46,435 nucleotides of DNA from assembly GCA_903882875.1 (NCBI GenBank), contig CAIRYQ010000125.1, forward strand, positions 1-46,435, given 5' to 3'. Of this stretch, positions 27,584 to 35,900 are shown in pieces. Source of the DNA: an uncultured Spartobacteria bacterium (GTDB lineage Bacteria > Verrucomicrobiota > Verrucomicrobiia > Chthoniobacterales > Chthoniobacteraceae). Below the pieces are notes generated by a model, which ran no database searches, had not been told where the DNA came from, and worked only from the letters and a program-made list of their open reading frames with translations. Each line of letters starts with the position of its first letter. Position 1 is the first letter of the stretch. A program made the translations under genes and the position numbers.

Positions 27584-27589
27584 GCGGCC

Positions 27590-28711
27590 ATGTCATTCCT
27601 CACGCTCATTTTGAAAAACCTCATGCGCCGCCGTTCGCGCAGCCTGCTGACGATCATCGGCATCGCGATCGGCATCGGCGCGGTCGTCGCGCTCACGAGC
27701 CTCGCGTGGGGCTTCGAGCGAGGCTGGACGAATGTTTACAAGGCGCGCGGCACCGATCTCATCGTGACAAAGACGACCACGCGCAGCGCGATGCCCTCGC
27801 CTTTTTCCGCAGGGATCGGGAACGAGCTGAAGGCCATTCCGAAAATCCGCGAGGTCGCGGGAATCCTGAGCGACATGTTCAGCGTCGAGGACTCGCCGTC
27901 GCTCGTCGTGATCGGGTGGGAGCCGGGCACTTCGCTGTGGGAGCACCTGAATCTCGTGCAGGGACACATGCCCGCGCCCGCGGCAAAAAATGAGCTGCTC
28001 CTCGGCTCCATCGCCGCGGAGATGCTCGGCAAGAAGGCAGGGGGCAAGGTGCAGATCGAATCGGTGGAGTTCATCGTCGCGGGAGTTTTTTCCAGCTCCG
28101 CGCTCGTGGAGAACGGCGCGGCGATCATGCCGCTGCCCGCGATGCAGGCGCTCACGGAGCGCGAAGGGATGGTCAATTTCCTCGACGTCCGCATGAGCCC
28201 GGACACGAAGCCGCACGAACTGGCGCAGATTCGCGATTCGATCAAATCAAAGTATAAGGGACTGACGGCATTTGATCCGGGCACCGTCGCGCAAAGCAGC
28301 GCGGCGATCCAGATCGCAAAGGCCATGAGCCTCGCCACGTCCTTCATCGCGCTGGTGGTCGGAGCGGTCGGCGTGATGAACACGATCCTCATGAGCGTGT
28401 TTGAACGGTTGCGCGAAATCGGCGTGCTGCTTGCCATCGGCTGGCGGCGTGGGAGAATTTTGCGCATGATTCTTTTGGAGTCGCTCGCACTCAGTTTCAT
28501 CGGCGGCATCGCCGGGTGCCTGATCGGCATAGGCGGCGTGAAAATCCTGGAGGCCACGCCGTGGATCCGCGGAAAGCTGGTCGGTGAAGTCACCCCGGAA
28601 CTCCTCGGAGTCTCGATGCTCATCGCATTCGGGCTCGGCGCGCTGGGCGGAGTGTATCCGGCGTGGATTGGTTCGCGGATGTCGCCGGTCAACGCATTGC
28701 GCCACGAATGA
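27590..28711 (+). CDS. ABC transporter permease, MacB/FtsX type
   Basis: 373 residues: an N-terminal transmembrane helix (LLTIIGIAIGIGAVVALTSL) after the family motif LKNLMRRRSRS, a periplasmic domain of about 200 residues (about 45-240), and three C-terminal helices including the FtsX-like core VGAVGVMNTILMSVFERLREIGVLLAIGWRRG. The C-terminus reads YPAWIGSRMSPVNALRHE, typical for MacB/LolC-type permeases. Together with the ATPase it should extract or push a substrate from the inner membrane or periplasm. Its stop overlaps the next gene's ATG (ATGA). Confidence 0.95.
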   Translation: MSFLTLILKNLMRRRSRSLLTIIGIAIGIGAVVALTSLAWGFERGWTNVYKARGTDLIVTKTTTRSAMPSPFSAGIGNELKAIPKIREVAGILSDMFSVEDSPSLVVIGWEPGTSLWEHLNLVQGHMPAPAAKNELLLGSIAAEMLGKKAGGKVQIESVEFIVAGVFSSSALVENGAAIMPLPAMQALTEREGMVNFLDVRMSPDTKPHELAQIRDSIKSKYKGLTAFDPGTVAQSSAAIQIAKAMSLATSFIALVVGAVGVMNTILMSVFERLREIGVLLAIGWRRGRILRMILLESLALSFIGGIAGCLIGIGGVKILEATPWIRGKLVGEVTPELLGVSMLIAFGLGALGGVYPAWIGSRMSPVNALRHE

Positions 28712-29481
28712 AAGCCCTTCTTCCCATTTTGCTCGTTGCCACGCTGATTTTTCCCGCGATGAAAATGCGCGGATCGGATCGCACGGCGGATGATTTGATC
28801 GCGAAGATGCTGGACTCGCAGAACACCCGCGGTGCGGTCATCCGCGCAAAACTCACCGTCGAGGACGACAAGTCCGATCAGAAGTCGTCCGCGCAGATCC
28901 GCATCCGAATCAGACGCGACCCAGGAATGACGCGGATGCTTTTCCAAGTGCTGTGGCCCGACGCTCACAAGGGCGAGGCGATCTGCATCGAGCGCACAAA
29001 CCGCGGCGTGGCGGGCGGCTTCATTTTCCAGCCGCCGGACAAAATCACACCGCTCACCGCGGCGAACATCGGCCGCGCGTATCTCGATTCCGATCTCAGC
29101 ATCGAGGATCTCGCGGATGAATTCTGGCATTGGCCTTCGCAGAAAATCACCGGCGAGGAATCCATCCGCGGAGATGCGTGCAAGATCGTCGAGTCACGCC
29201 CGACCGGTGGCGCGACGGGCACCTATTCGCTCGTGCGGTCGTGGATTTCGCCGGAAAAGCTGCTGCCTTTGCGCATGGAGAAATTTGGCCGCGACGATCG
29301 CCTTGCAAAACGTTTCACCGTGCAGAAAACCACGCGCCACGAAGGAGTCTGGGCACCGATGACCACCTTCGTGCAGACCGTCGGAAAAACCCGGCTGACC
29401 ACGCTCGAACTCTCCCGCGGGGAACGAGACGTGGAAATCCCGCCTGAGGAATTTTCGCCCGAACGAATCCGAAAGCCGTAG
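28708..29481 (+). CDS. LolA-like outer-membrane lipoprotein-sorting family protein
   Basis: 257 residues from ATG at 28708, which overlaps the permease stop; a start 45 bp upstream is possible but lies inside the permease and is not needed. A signal peptide (MKALLPILLVATLIFPAM) is followed by a beta-rich domain with the LolA-like pattern: TADDLIAKMLDSQN, MLFQVLWPDAHKGEAICI, GGFIFQPPDKITPL, SDLSIEDLADEFWHW and RSWISPEKLLPLRMEKFGRD. Such proteins have the half-barrel fold that carries acyl chains across the periplasm. Coupled to a MacB-like pair and a PKS, it is a reasonable carrier for the polyketide product or a lipid made from it; this is inference. Confidence 0.88.
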   Translation: MKALLPILLVATLIFPAMKMRGSDRTADDLIAKMLDSQNTRGAVIRAKLTVEDDKSDQKSSAQIRIRIRRDPGMTRMLFQVLWPDAHKGEAICIERTNRGVAGGFIFQPPDKITPLTAANIGRAYLDSDLSIEDLADEFWHWPSQKITGEESIRGDACKIVESRPTGGATGTYSLVRSWISPEKLLPLRMEKFGRDDRLAKRFTVQKTTRHEGVWAPMTTFVQTVGKTRLTTLELSRGERDVEIPPEEFSPERIRKP

Positions 29482-29766
29482 CGGCGGTTTCACCCAGACT
29501 TCGGCAAAGTTCCGCGCATCGCGAAGCGGTCGGAACGGACTGGCGGCGAAGCAGGATCACACTCGGATTTCCGCCGACGGCAAGCGGCCCCGGACAAGCT
29601 CGTCTTCTCCTGATCGCCGCAGACGTGATTCGTGCAACGGAGTGCAAACTGAGGCGCAGGCACGAGGGGTGCGCGAAGTGATAAGGAACTTGCGCCTGCG
29701 AGATTATGTTTTCACCGCGGTTCCAGCTTCGCAGCAGCCGCGGGCTTTCCAAAATCCCTGACGCCT
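29482..29766. other. Intergenic region after the PKS operon
   Basis: 285 bp without a supported gene. AGGCGCA near 29656 pairs with TGCGCCT near 29694 across a loop of about 30 nt, a weak stem without a T-run. The region must hold the end of the PKS-exporter transcript and the promoter of the following DUF1549 gene, but neither could be pinned down. Confidence 0.4.
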
Positions 29767-31914
29767 TTGCTGAAATCACTGCTCATCCTCTTTTTCGCAG
29801 CCGACTCGCTGCATGCGGCAGCGCCGGCGGGCTTGGATTTTGCACATGATGTGGTGCCGCTGATGAGCCGATTCGGCTGCAACGGCTCGGCGTGCCACGG
29901 GAAGGCCGAAGGGCAAAAGGGATTCAAGCTCTCGATTTTTGGAAACGATCCGGACGAGGACTACCGCGCGATCACACTCCAGTCGCGCGGACGTCGCATC
30001 TCGATCGGCGCGCCGGATGCGAGCCTCTTTCTGCAAAAGGCCGTGGCCGCCGTCCCGCACGCGGGCGGGCCGCGGATGCGCGCGGACTCGCCGGAATATC
30101 GCGTGCTGCGCGAATGGATCGCCGGCGGTGCGCCGTTTAAGATCGCTGACAAGGGCGAGGTGACCGGCGTGCGCATCGAGCCCGAGCGGAAGGTGCTCGG
30201 CTTCGCGCAACGGCAGCCGTTGCGCGTGATCGCGAGCTACTCGGACGGCGGCGAAAAGGACGTGACGTGGCTCTCGGTTTTTTTCTCGAACAACGCAGGC
30301 ATCGCCGACGTGGATGAGAACGGTACGGTGGCGACTGGCAATTCCGTCGGCCAGGCCGCGGTGATGGCGCGTTTCCACGGGCAGATGGGGATTTTTCATG
30401 CGACCATCCCACGCCCCGGCGCACCGGTCGCGGGCAGTGGCGAAAAGGCGTTCAACGCGATTGACGATCTCGTGGATCAGAACCTGCGGCGGATGAACCT
30501 GCGCGCATCCGGGATCGCGGATGACGCGGAATTCCTGCGACGCGTTTTTCTCGACGTGATCGGTAGGCTGCCGACGAGCGGCGAGGCGCGGGAATTTTTG
30601 CAGGACACGCACGAAGGCAAACGCGCGCGGCTCGTGGACCGGCTGCTGGAGATGCCGGAGTATGTGGATTTCTGGGCGATGAAATGGGCCGACCTGCTGC
30701 GTGTGGACCGGCAGGCGCTCGGGCAGCGCGGCGCGTTCGCGTATTTCTCGTGGGTGCGCGATTCGGTCGCGGCGAACAAGCCGCTCGATCAGTTTGCAAA
30801 GGAACTGCTCACCGCCGAGGGGCCGCTCAGCGAGCAGCCCGCGGGATATTTTTACAAGGTGGTGAAAAAATCCGGCGAGATGGCGGCAAGCACGTCGCAG
30901 GTGTTCCTCGGGATTCGCATCACCTGCGCGGAGTGCCACCAACATCCGTATGACCGCTGGACGCAGCGCGACTACCACGGGATGCGCGCGTTTTTCGAGC
31001 AGGTGAAAACCAAGAAGCTCGGCGACGACGAGGCGCTCGTCGCGGAAGGCAGTCCGCAGGTGCGCCACCCGCGCACGAAGGAGCTGCTGAACGCGCATCC
31101 GCTCGGCACGGCGATGCCGGAGACGGCTTCCGAAGGCGACAGGCGACAGGCTCTAGCGACGTGGCTCGTGGCACCGGAAAATCCGTGGTTTGCGCGGAAC
31201 CTCGCGAACCGTTTCTGGGCGCACTTTTTCGGACGCGGCATCGTCGAACCCGTGGACGACATTCGCGCGAGCAATCCGCCGAGCAACCCGGAACTGCTCG
31301 CGGCGCTCACGCGGCAGCTCGTGGACTACCGGTTCAATCCGAAGTCGCTCATCCGTTTCATCACGGCGTCGCGCACCTACCAGACTTCCTCGCACCCGAA
31401 TGAGACGAACGAGAATGACGAGCAAAATTTTTCGCGCGCGGTCTTCCGGCGCCTGCCAGCGGAGGTGCTGATGGATTCGGTCAGCGACGCCACCGGTGTG
31501 CCGGAAAAATTCGCGGGCACGCCCGTGGGATTCCGTGCGGTGCAGCTCTGGGACAGCCAGCAGCAGCACTATTTCCTGAAACTTTTCGGGCGGCCCGCGC
31601 GCGTGACCGCGTGCGAGTGCGAGCGATCCACGGGCGCGAGCGTCGGACAGGCGCTGCATCTTATGAATTCGCCCGCGATCCAGGCGAAGCTCGCGCACGA
31701 GGGCGGGAACATCGCACGGCTCGCAACGCGCACGACAGACGATGCCGCGCTCGCCGACGAGCTTTACCTCTCATTTTTCAGCCGCCTCCCGACGGACGCG
31801 GAAAAATCCAACGCAGTCCGGCATCTCGCGGCGCACCGCGAAACGCGGCGGCAGGCAGTCGAGGATCTCGCGTGGTCCATGCTGAACTCGCTCGAATTTG
31901 TCTTCAATCACTGA
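29767..31914 (+). CDS. DUF1549/DUF1553 (PSCyt2-PSD1) secreted protein, cluster 2
   Basis: 715 residues. The start is a TTG at 29767, chosen because it gives a good signal peptide (LKSLLILFFAADSLHA) and no ATG in frame precedes the conserved domain. The N-terminal motif is CNGSACHGKAEGQKGF (C38, C43, H44), again with four residues between the Cys. DUF1549 follows (about 230-440, DVIGRLPTSGEAREF; CAECHQHPYDRW) and DUF1553 (about 470-710, FWAHFFGRGIVEPVDD, SNPPSNPELLAAL, RRLPAEVLMDSVS). It lacks one of the BIG2-like domains present in the copy at 5225-7696. First gene of a three-gene plus-strand operon with DUF1501 and PPC genes. Confidence 0.9.
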   Translation: MLKSLLILFFAADSLHAAAPAGLDFAHDVVPLMSRFGCNGSACHGKAEGQKGFKLSIFGNDPDEDYRAITLQSRGRRISIGAPDASLFLQKAVAAVPHAGGPRMRADSPEYRVLREWIAGGAPFKIADKGEVTGVRIEPERKVLGFAQRQPLRVIASYSDGGEKDVTWLSVFFSNNAGIADVDENGTVATGNSVGQAAVMARFHGQMGIFHATIPRPGAPVAGSGEKAFNAIDDLVDQNLRRMNLRASGIADDAEFLRRVFLDVIGRLPTSGEAREFLQDTHEGKRARLVDRLLEMPEYVDFWAMKWADLLRVDRQALGQRGAFAYFSWVRDSVAANKPLDQFAKELLTAEGPLSEQPAGYFYKVVKKSGEMAASTSQVFLGIRITCAECHQHPYDRWTQRDYHGMRAFFEQVKTKKLGDDEALVAEGSPQVRHPRTKELLNAHPLGTAMPETASEGDRRQALATWLVAPENPWFARNLANRFWAHFFGRGIVEPVDDIRASNPPSNPELLAALTRQLVDYRFNPKSLIRFITASRTYQTSSHPNETNENDEQNFSRAVFRRLPAEVLMDSVSDATGVPEKFAGTPVGFRAVQLWDSQQQHYFLKLFGRPARVTACECERSTGASVGQALHLMNSPAIQAKLAHEGGNIARLATRTTDDAALADELYLSFFSRLPTDAEKSNAVRHLAAHRETRRQAVEDLAWSMLNSLEFVFNH

Positions 31915-31935
31915 ACCCCGACGAACCTCAAAACT

Positions 31936-33285
31936 ATGAACCGACACCACGAATCATTCTGCGACGGCGTTGCCCGGCGCGACTTCCTGCGCATCGGCGC
32001 GGCTGCCGCGCTCGGCATGAATTTTCCCCTCGCCCGCGTGCTCGCGAACGAAGCCGCCGCCGCACGCGCGGGCACGCTCGACGCCGCGCGCAACGACACG
32101 TCGCTCATCTTCCTTTTCCTCCGCGGCGGGCTCAGCACGATTGACACGTTCGACATGAAGCCCGACGCGCCGGAGAACATCCGCGGGCCGTTCAAGCCGC
32201 GCGGCACGAACGTGCCCGGCATCCAGATCTGCGAGCACATGCCGAAGATCGCTGGCGTGATGGATAAGTTTTCGCTCATCCGTTCCTTCGCGCACAGCAA
32301 TGCAGGGCACGGCCCGGCCGACCACTACATGCTCACGGGCTATCACCCGAACGCGGCATTCAACGCCGGGCTCCTCCCGAACAACCAGCATCCGTCCATC
32401 GGCTCCGTCATCGCGAACAAGCTCGGCCCGCGCGGCAGCATCCCGCCGTACATGTGCCTGCCGACGATGCACCCGAGCGCAAGCTCCGCATACCTCGGGC
32501 CGCAGAGCGTGCCATTCGTGATCGAAGCGGATCCAAATTCACCCGCCTTCGAGGTGCCCGATCTCCAGCCGCCGCTGAACGTGGACGCGCGCCGACTAGA
32601 AGATCGCCGCGGCCTTCTCGCAAAAGTGGATCGCTTCCAGCGGAGCATCGAACAGCGCGCGAATTCCGGCGTAGCGCAGCTCGGCGTCTTCTCCGAGCGC
32701 GCGACCGCGCTCATGACCTCGGGCGACGCGAAGAAGGCGTTCGACCTCCACGCGGAGCCCGAAAAAATCCGCGCCGAATACGGCCGCACGACGCTCGGCC
32801 AGTCGTGCCTCATGGCGCGGCGGCTTGTCGAGGCAGGCGTGCGCTGCGTGACCGTCGAGCACCAAAACTGGGACACGCACTCGGCGAATTTTTCCACGCT
32901 CAAGGACGACCTGCTCCCAAAACTCGACATGGCGATGTCCGCGCTCTTCCGCGATCTGAGCGATCGCGGCATGTTGAAGAAAACGCTCGTCGTGGTGACG
33001 GGAGAATTCGGCCGCACGCCGACGATCAACAAGGACGCGGGGCGCGACCATTGGAGCCGCTGCTTCACCGTCGCCATTGGCGGCGGCGGACTCCAAGGCG
33101 GACGTGTCATCGGAAAGAGCGACCAAATCGCATCCGATCCCGCGGAAAATCCGTACGGCCCCGAGGACATGTTCGCGACGATCTACCAGTCTCTCGGCAT
33201 CAATCCACACGACGAGATGCGGACACCCGAAGGACGCCCGGTGATGCTCACGAACTCGGGCCGCATCATCAAGGAACTGATCTGA
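31936..33285 (+). CDS. DUF1501 protein with Tat-like leader, cluster 2
   Basis: 449 residues. The N-terminus reads [14 protein letters not shown], a twin-arginine-like leader very similar to those of the tandem copies at 7781-10481. DUF1501 blocks: [76 protein letters not shown] and the tail TNSGRIIKELI. The gene starts 21 bp after the DUF1549 gene. Secreted, alkaline-phosphatase-like superfamily; substrate unknown. Confidence 0.92.
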   Translation: MNRHHESFCDGVARRDFLRIGAAAALGMNFPLARVLANEAAAARAGTLDAARNDTSLIFLFLRGGLSTIDTFDMKPDAPENIRGPFKPRGTNVPGIQICEHMPKIAGVMDKFSLIRSFAHSNAGHGPADHYMLTGYHPNAAFNAGLLPNNQHPSIGSVIANKLGPRGSIPPYMCLPTMHPSASSAYLGPQSVPFVIEADPNSPAFEVPDLQPPLNVDARRLEDRRGLLAKVDRFQRSIEQRANSGVAQLGVFSERATALMTSGDAKKAFDLHAEPEKIRAEYGRTTLGQSCLMARRLVEAGVRCVTVEHQNWDTHSANFSTLKDDLLPKLDMAMSALFRDLSDRGMLKKTLVVVTGEFGRTPTINKDAGRDHWSRCFTVAIGGGGLQGGRVIGKSDQIASDPAENPYGPEDMFATIYQSLGINPHDEMRTPEGRPVMLTNSGRIIKELI

Positions 33286-33301
33286 CCGCACTTCGACTCC
33301 G

Positions 33302-35719
33302 ATGTTGAGGCACCCCGCAATTGCACTTTGCGCGACTGCGCTCGCCCTAACCGCGCGTGCCGAGCCGCCGGGCGCGTCTTACATTTTTCCGGCAGGCGGG
33401 CAGCACGGGACGAAGATCGAGTTTCGCGTCGGCGGTTTTTATTTTCACGGCGGCGCGGAGTTTTCGATCGAAGGCGGCGGCATCCACGCTTCGCCGCTCG
33501 TGAAGGCGGTGGAGACGATCTGGTTTGAAGGCCCGATGATCCTCAAGCCCGAGTCGCAGCGAAAGGACGACTACCCGAAGGATCACGCGGGCGAACTCAC
33601 CATTGATCGCGATGCGCCGCTCGGCGTGCATCGCTGGAGTTGCCGGACTTCGCAAGGCGTCGTGCCCTCGATGAAATTCATCGTCGGCGATCTGCCCGAG
33701 ATCGTGGAGAGGGAGATTGACGGCGCGCCCATCCCGCAAAACGTCACGCTGCCGGTCACGATCAATGGCCGCATTTTTCCCCGCGAGAACGTGGACCTGT
33801 GGCGCTTCCGTGCGGAGAAAGGCGAGACCGTGACGTGCGAAGTCGCATCCGCCCGCCTCGGCTATCCGCTGCAAGCCGTGCTGGATGTCACGACGCCCGA
33901 CGGTCGGCCTGTCGCCGGAGTCCGCCGGAAAGCTGCGAAGGACGGCGATCCGACGGCGTGGTTCACCGCGCCCGAGGCGGGCGAATACCAGGTCGCGATT
34001 CATGATGCGGGATTCGCCGGCGGACAGAATTTCGTGTACCGGCTCACGCTGAAATCCGGCCCGCGGATCGAATCATTCTACCCGATCGGCGGACGCCGCG
34101 GCGAGACGGTGCAACTGCAATTCACCGCTTCCGAAACCGGCGTGAAGACCGCGACGCTTTCGCTCGCCGGAGCCGTCGGCGATTCTGCAACACAGCGCGT
34201 GCAGATCAACGACAAGCATTCCGCCCTCGTGACGCTACATGTGGACGACCTTCCGGAAATTCTCGAACACGAGCCGAAAGACGCGCCCGCCGCCGATGTG
34301 CCAGCGGTGCCATTGCCCGCGATGCTCAATGGCAGGATCGATCACCCCGGTGACGTGGATTCGTGGCCGATCGATCTGGAAAAGGGCGCTGCGGTCACTC
34401 TGGAAATCATCGCGGAGAAACTCGGCAGCCGTCTCGATTCCGTGCTCACTGTCAGCGACGCGGACGGCAAGGAACTCGCGAAGAACGACGACCGCGCCGA
34501 TGGCCGCGCGGATTCGCTGCTCGTATTCACCGCACAGAAGGCCGGACGCTACTTCGTGAAAGTGAGCGACCGCTTCGCAGGCCGTGGTGGTCCGGACTTC
34601 GCATACCGCCTTCGCGCAACACCGGTCTCGCCCGCGGAATTTGCACTCACGCTGAATAACGACGCGATCAACGTCACCCGCTCGACGGAAGATGCCCCGG
34701 ATGCCACCGATCCAAAGGCAAAAAAGAGAGGCGGCCCGAAAGTGCCCGGCCTGCGCGTGGATCTGGTTTCCTCCGCGCCGCTCACGAAGGATGTGAAACT
34801 CGAAATCGAAGGGCTTCCCGCCGGAGTCACCGTCGAGAACAACATCATCACGCCGAAACAGAAATTCACCGAACTTCGCTTCATCGCGCCGCCGAAGACT
34901 CCGATCCAGACGGCGCGCGTGACGATCCGCGGCACGACTGAGATTGACGGCAAGGCGGTGACGCAACAGGCGTCCGTACCCGCGACATTCGGCGATCCGA
35001 AAATTGATCAAGTGCGCCTCACGGTCGTTCCTCCGGTGCCGTTCAAGCACGTCGGCGAATATCTTGTCGTCAACGATCATCCCGGCGGGACGACGATGAC
35101 GAAACACTACGAACTCGACCGCGGTGGCTTCGACGGCCCGCTGACTGTGAGCCTTTCCGACCGGCAGATCCGTACGCTCCAAGGCGTGACCGCCGCGCCG
35201 CTCGCGGTGAAGGCTGGGGCGAATGCGTTTGATTTCACCGTACAATATCCCGCCGAAGTCGAACTCGGCCACACCAGCCGCATCCAGATCATGCTCGTCG
35301 GCGAGATGACGGACTTCGACGGCAGCCACCATGTGATCAGCTACACGACCGGCGAGAACGATGAGCAGATGATCTCCGTCGGCGCATCCGGCCTCCTGCG
35401 AATTTCGACGGCACTCTCCTCGCTGCGCGCGGTGCCGGACACCCAGGTGAGCGTGCCTATCGCGATTCAGCGCGGGCCTTCGGTCGGAAAAGGGCCCGTC
35501 CGGATCGAACTGGCCGCGCCGAAGCACATCGCCGGAGTCACCGCACAGCCGGTCGAGATTCCTGCCGGAGCGGACAAGGGCACGATCGCGATCCGCTTCG
35601 GCGACAGCCCCGGCCCGTTCAACATGCCGGTGACGATCGAAGCCCGCGCCACCGGACTCGCGGGCGAGACCTACCTTGGCGAAGTGAAGATCGAGATCGT
35701 CGCTGCGCAGGCAAAGTAG
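33302..35719 (+). CDS. Secreted pre-peptidase C-terminal (PPC) domain protein, cluster 2
   Basis: 805 residues with a signal peptide (MLRHPAIALCATALALTARA). Immediately after it, SYIFPAGGQHGTKIEFRVGG marks an IPT-like domain. Two PPC-like domains follow (about 140-250, with RENVDLWRFRAEKGETV; about 325-440, with HPGDVDSWPIDLEKGAAV and GRYFVKVSDRFAGRGGPDFAYRL). The remainder (about 445-805) is beta-rich, repeating Ig-like sequence. No protease or hydrolase motif is visible, so a carbohydrate- or surface-binding role is likelier than catalysis. It lies 16 bp after the DUF1501 gene and ends the operon. Confidence 0.85.
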   Translation: MLRHPAIALCATALALTARAEPPGASYIFPAGGQHGTKIEFRVGGFYFHGGAEFSIEGGGIHASPLVKAVETIWFEGPMILKPESQRKDDYPKDHAGELTIDRDAPLGVHRWSCRTSQGVVPSMKFIVGDLPEIVEREIDGAPIPQNVTLPVTINGRIFPRENVDLWRFRAEKGETVTCEVASARLGYPLQAVLDVTTPDGRPVAGVRRKAAKDGDPTAWFTAPEAGEYQVAIHDAGFAGGQNFVYRLTLKSGPRIESFYPIGGRRGETVQLQFTASETGVKTATLSLAGAVGDSATQRVQINDKHSALVTLHVDDLPEILEHEPKDAPAADVPAVPLPAMLNGRIDHPGDVDSWPIDLEKGAAVTLEIIAEKLGSRLDSVLTVSDADGKELAKNDDRADGRADSLLVFTAQKAGRYFVKVSDRFAGRGGPDFAYRLRATPVSPAEFALTLNNDAINVTRSTEDAPDATDPKAKKRGGPKVPGLRVDLVSSAPLTKDVKLEIEGLPAGVTVENNIITPKQKFTELRFIAPPKTPIQTARVTIRGTTEIDGKAVTQQASVPATFGDPKIDQVRLTVVPPVPFKHVGEYLVVNDHPGGTTMTKHYELDRGGFDGPLTVSLSDRQIRTLQGVTAAPLAVKAGANAFDFTVQYPAEVELGHTSRIQIMLVGEMTDFDGSHHVISYTTGENDEQMISVGASGLLRISTALSSLRAVPDTQVSVPIAIQRGPSVGKGPVRIELAAPKHIAGVTAQPVEIPAGADKGTIAIRFGDSPGPFNMPVTIEARATGLAGETYLGEVKIEIVAAQAK

Positions 35720-35852
35720 GCGGGGTTTGCAACCTCGCGCGGGCGAGCGCAGCGAGGCGGCGGGCTGGCGCGCAGAGCGCCGACTGCAATCTGCTCCGGC
35801 ACCATCCTGCCGCCTTCGGCGATCCCGTCACGCGAGATTGCAAACCTCACCT
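35718..35852. repeat. MITE-like inverted repeat between convergent operons
   Basis: The ends are imperfect inverted repeats: GTTTGCAACCTCGCG (35725-35739) against the complement of 35831-35845, one mismatch in 15, extending to about 22 bp with three mismatches. The interior (about 90 bp) is rich in short GCG-type inverted repeats. It fills the gap between the stop codons of the two converging operons and may act as a bidirectional terminator or be a small non-autonomous element. Confidence 0.65.
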
Positions 35853-35900
35853 ACTCTGCCTGCGCCTTTCCGATGGCCCGGAGAAATCCGTAGAACCGCA

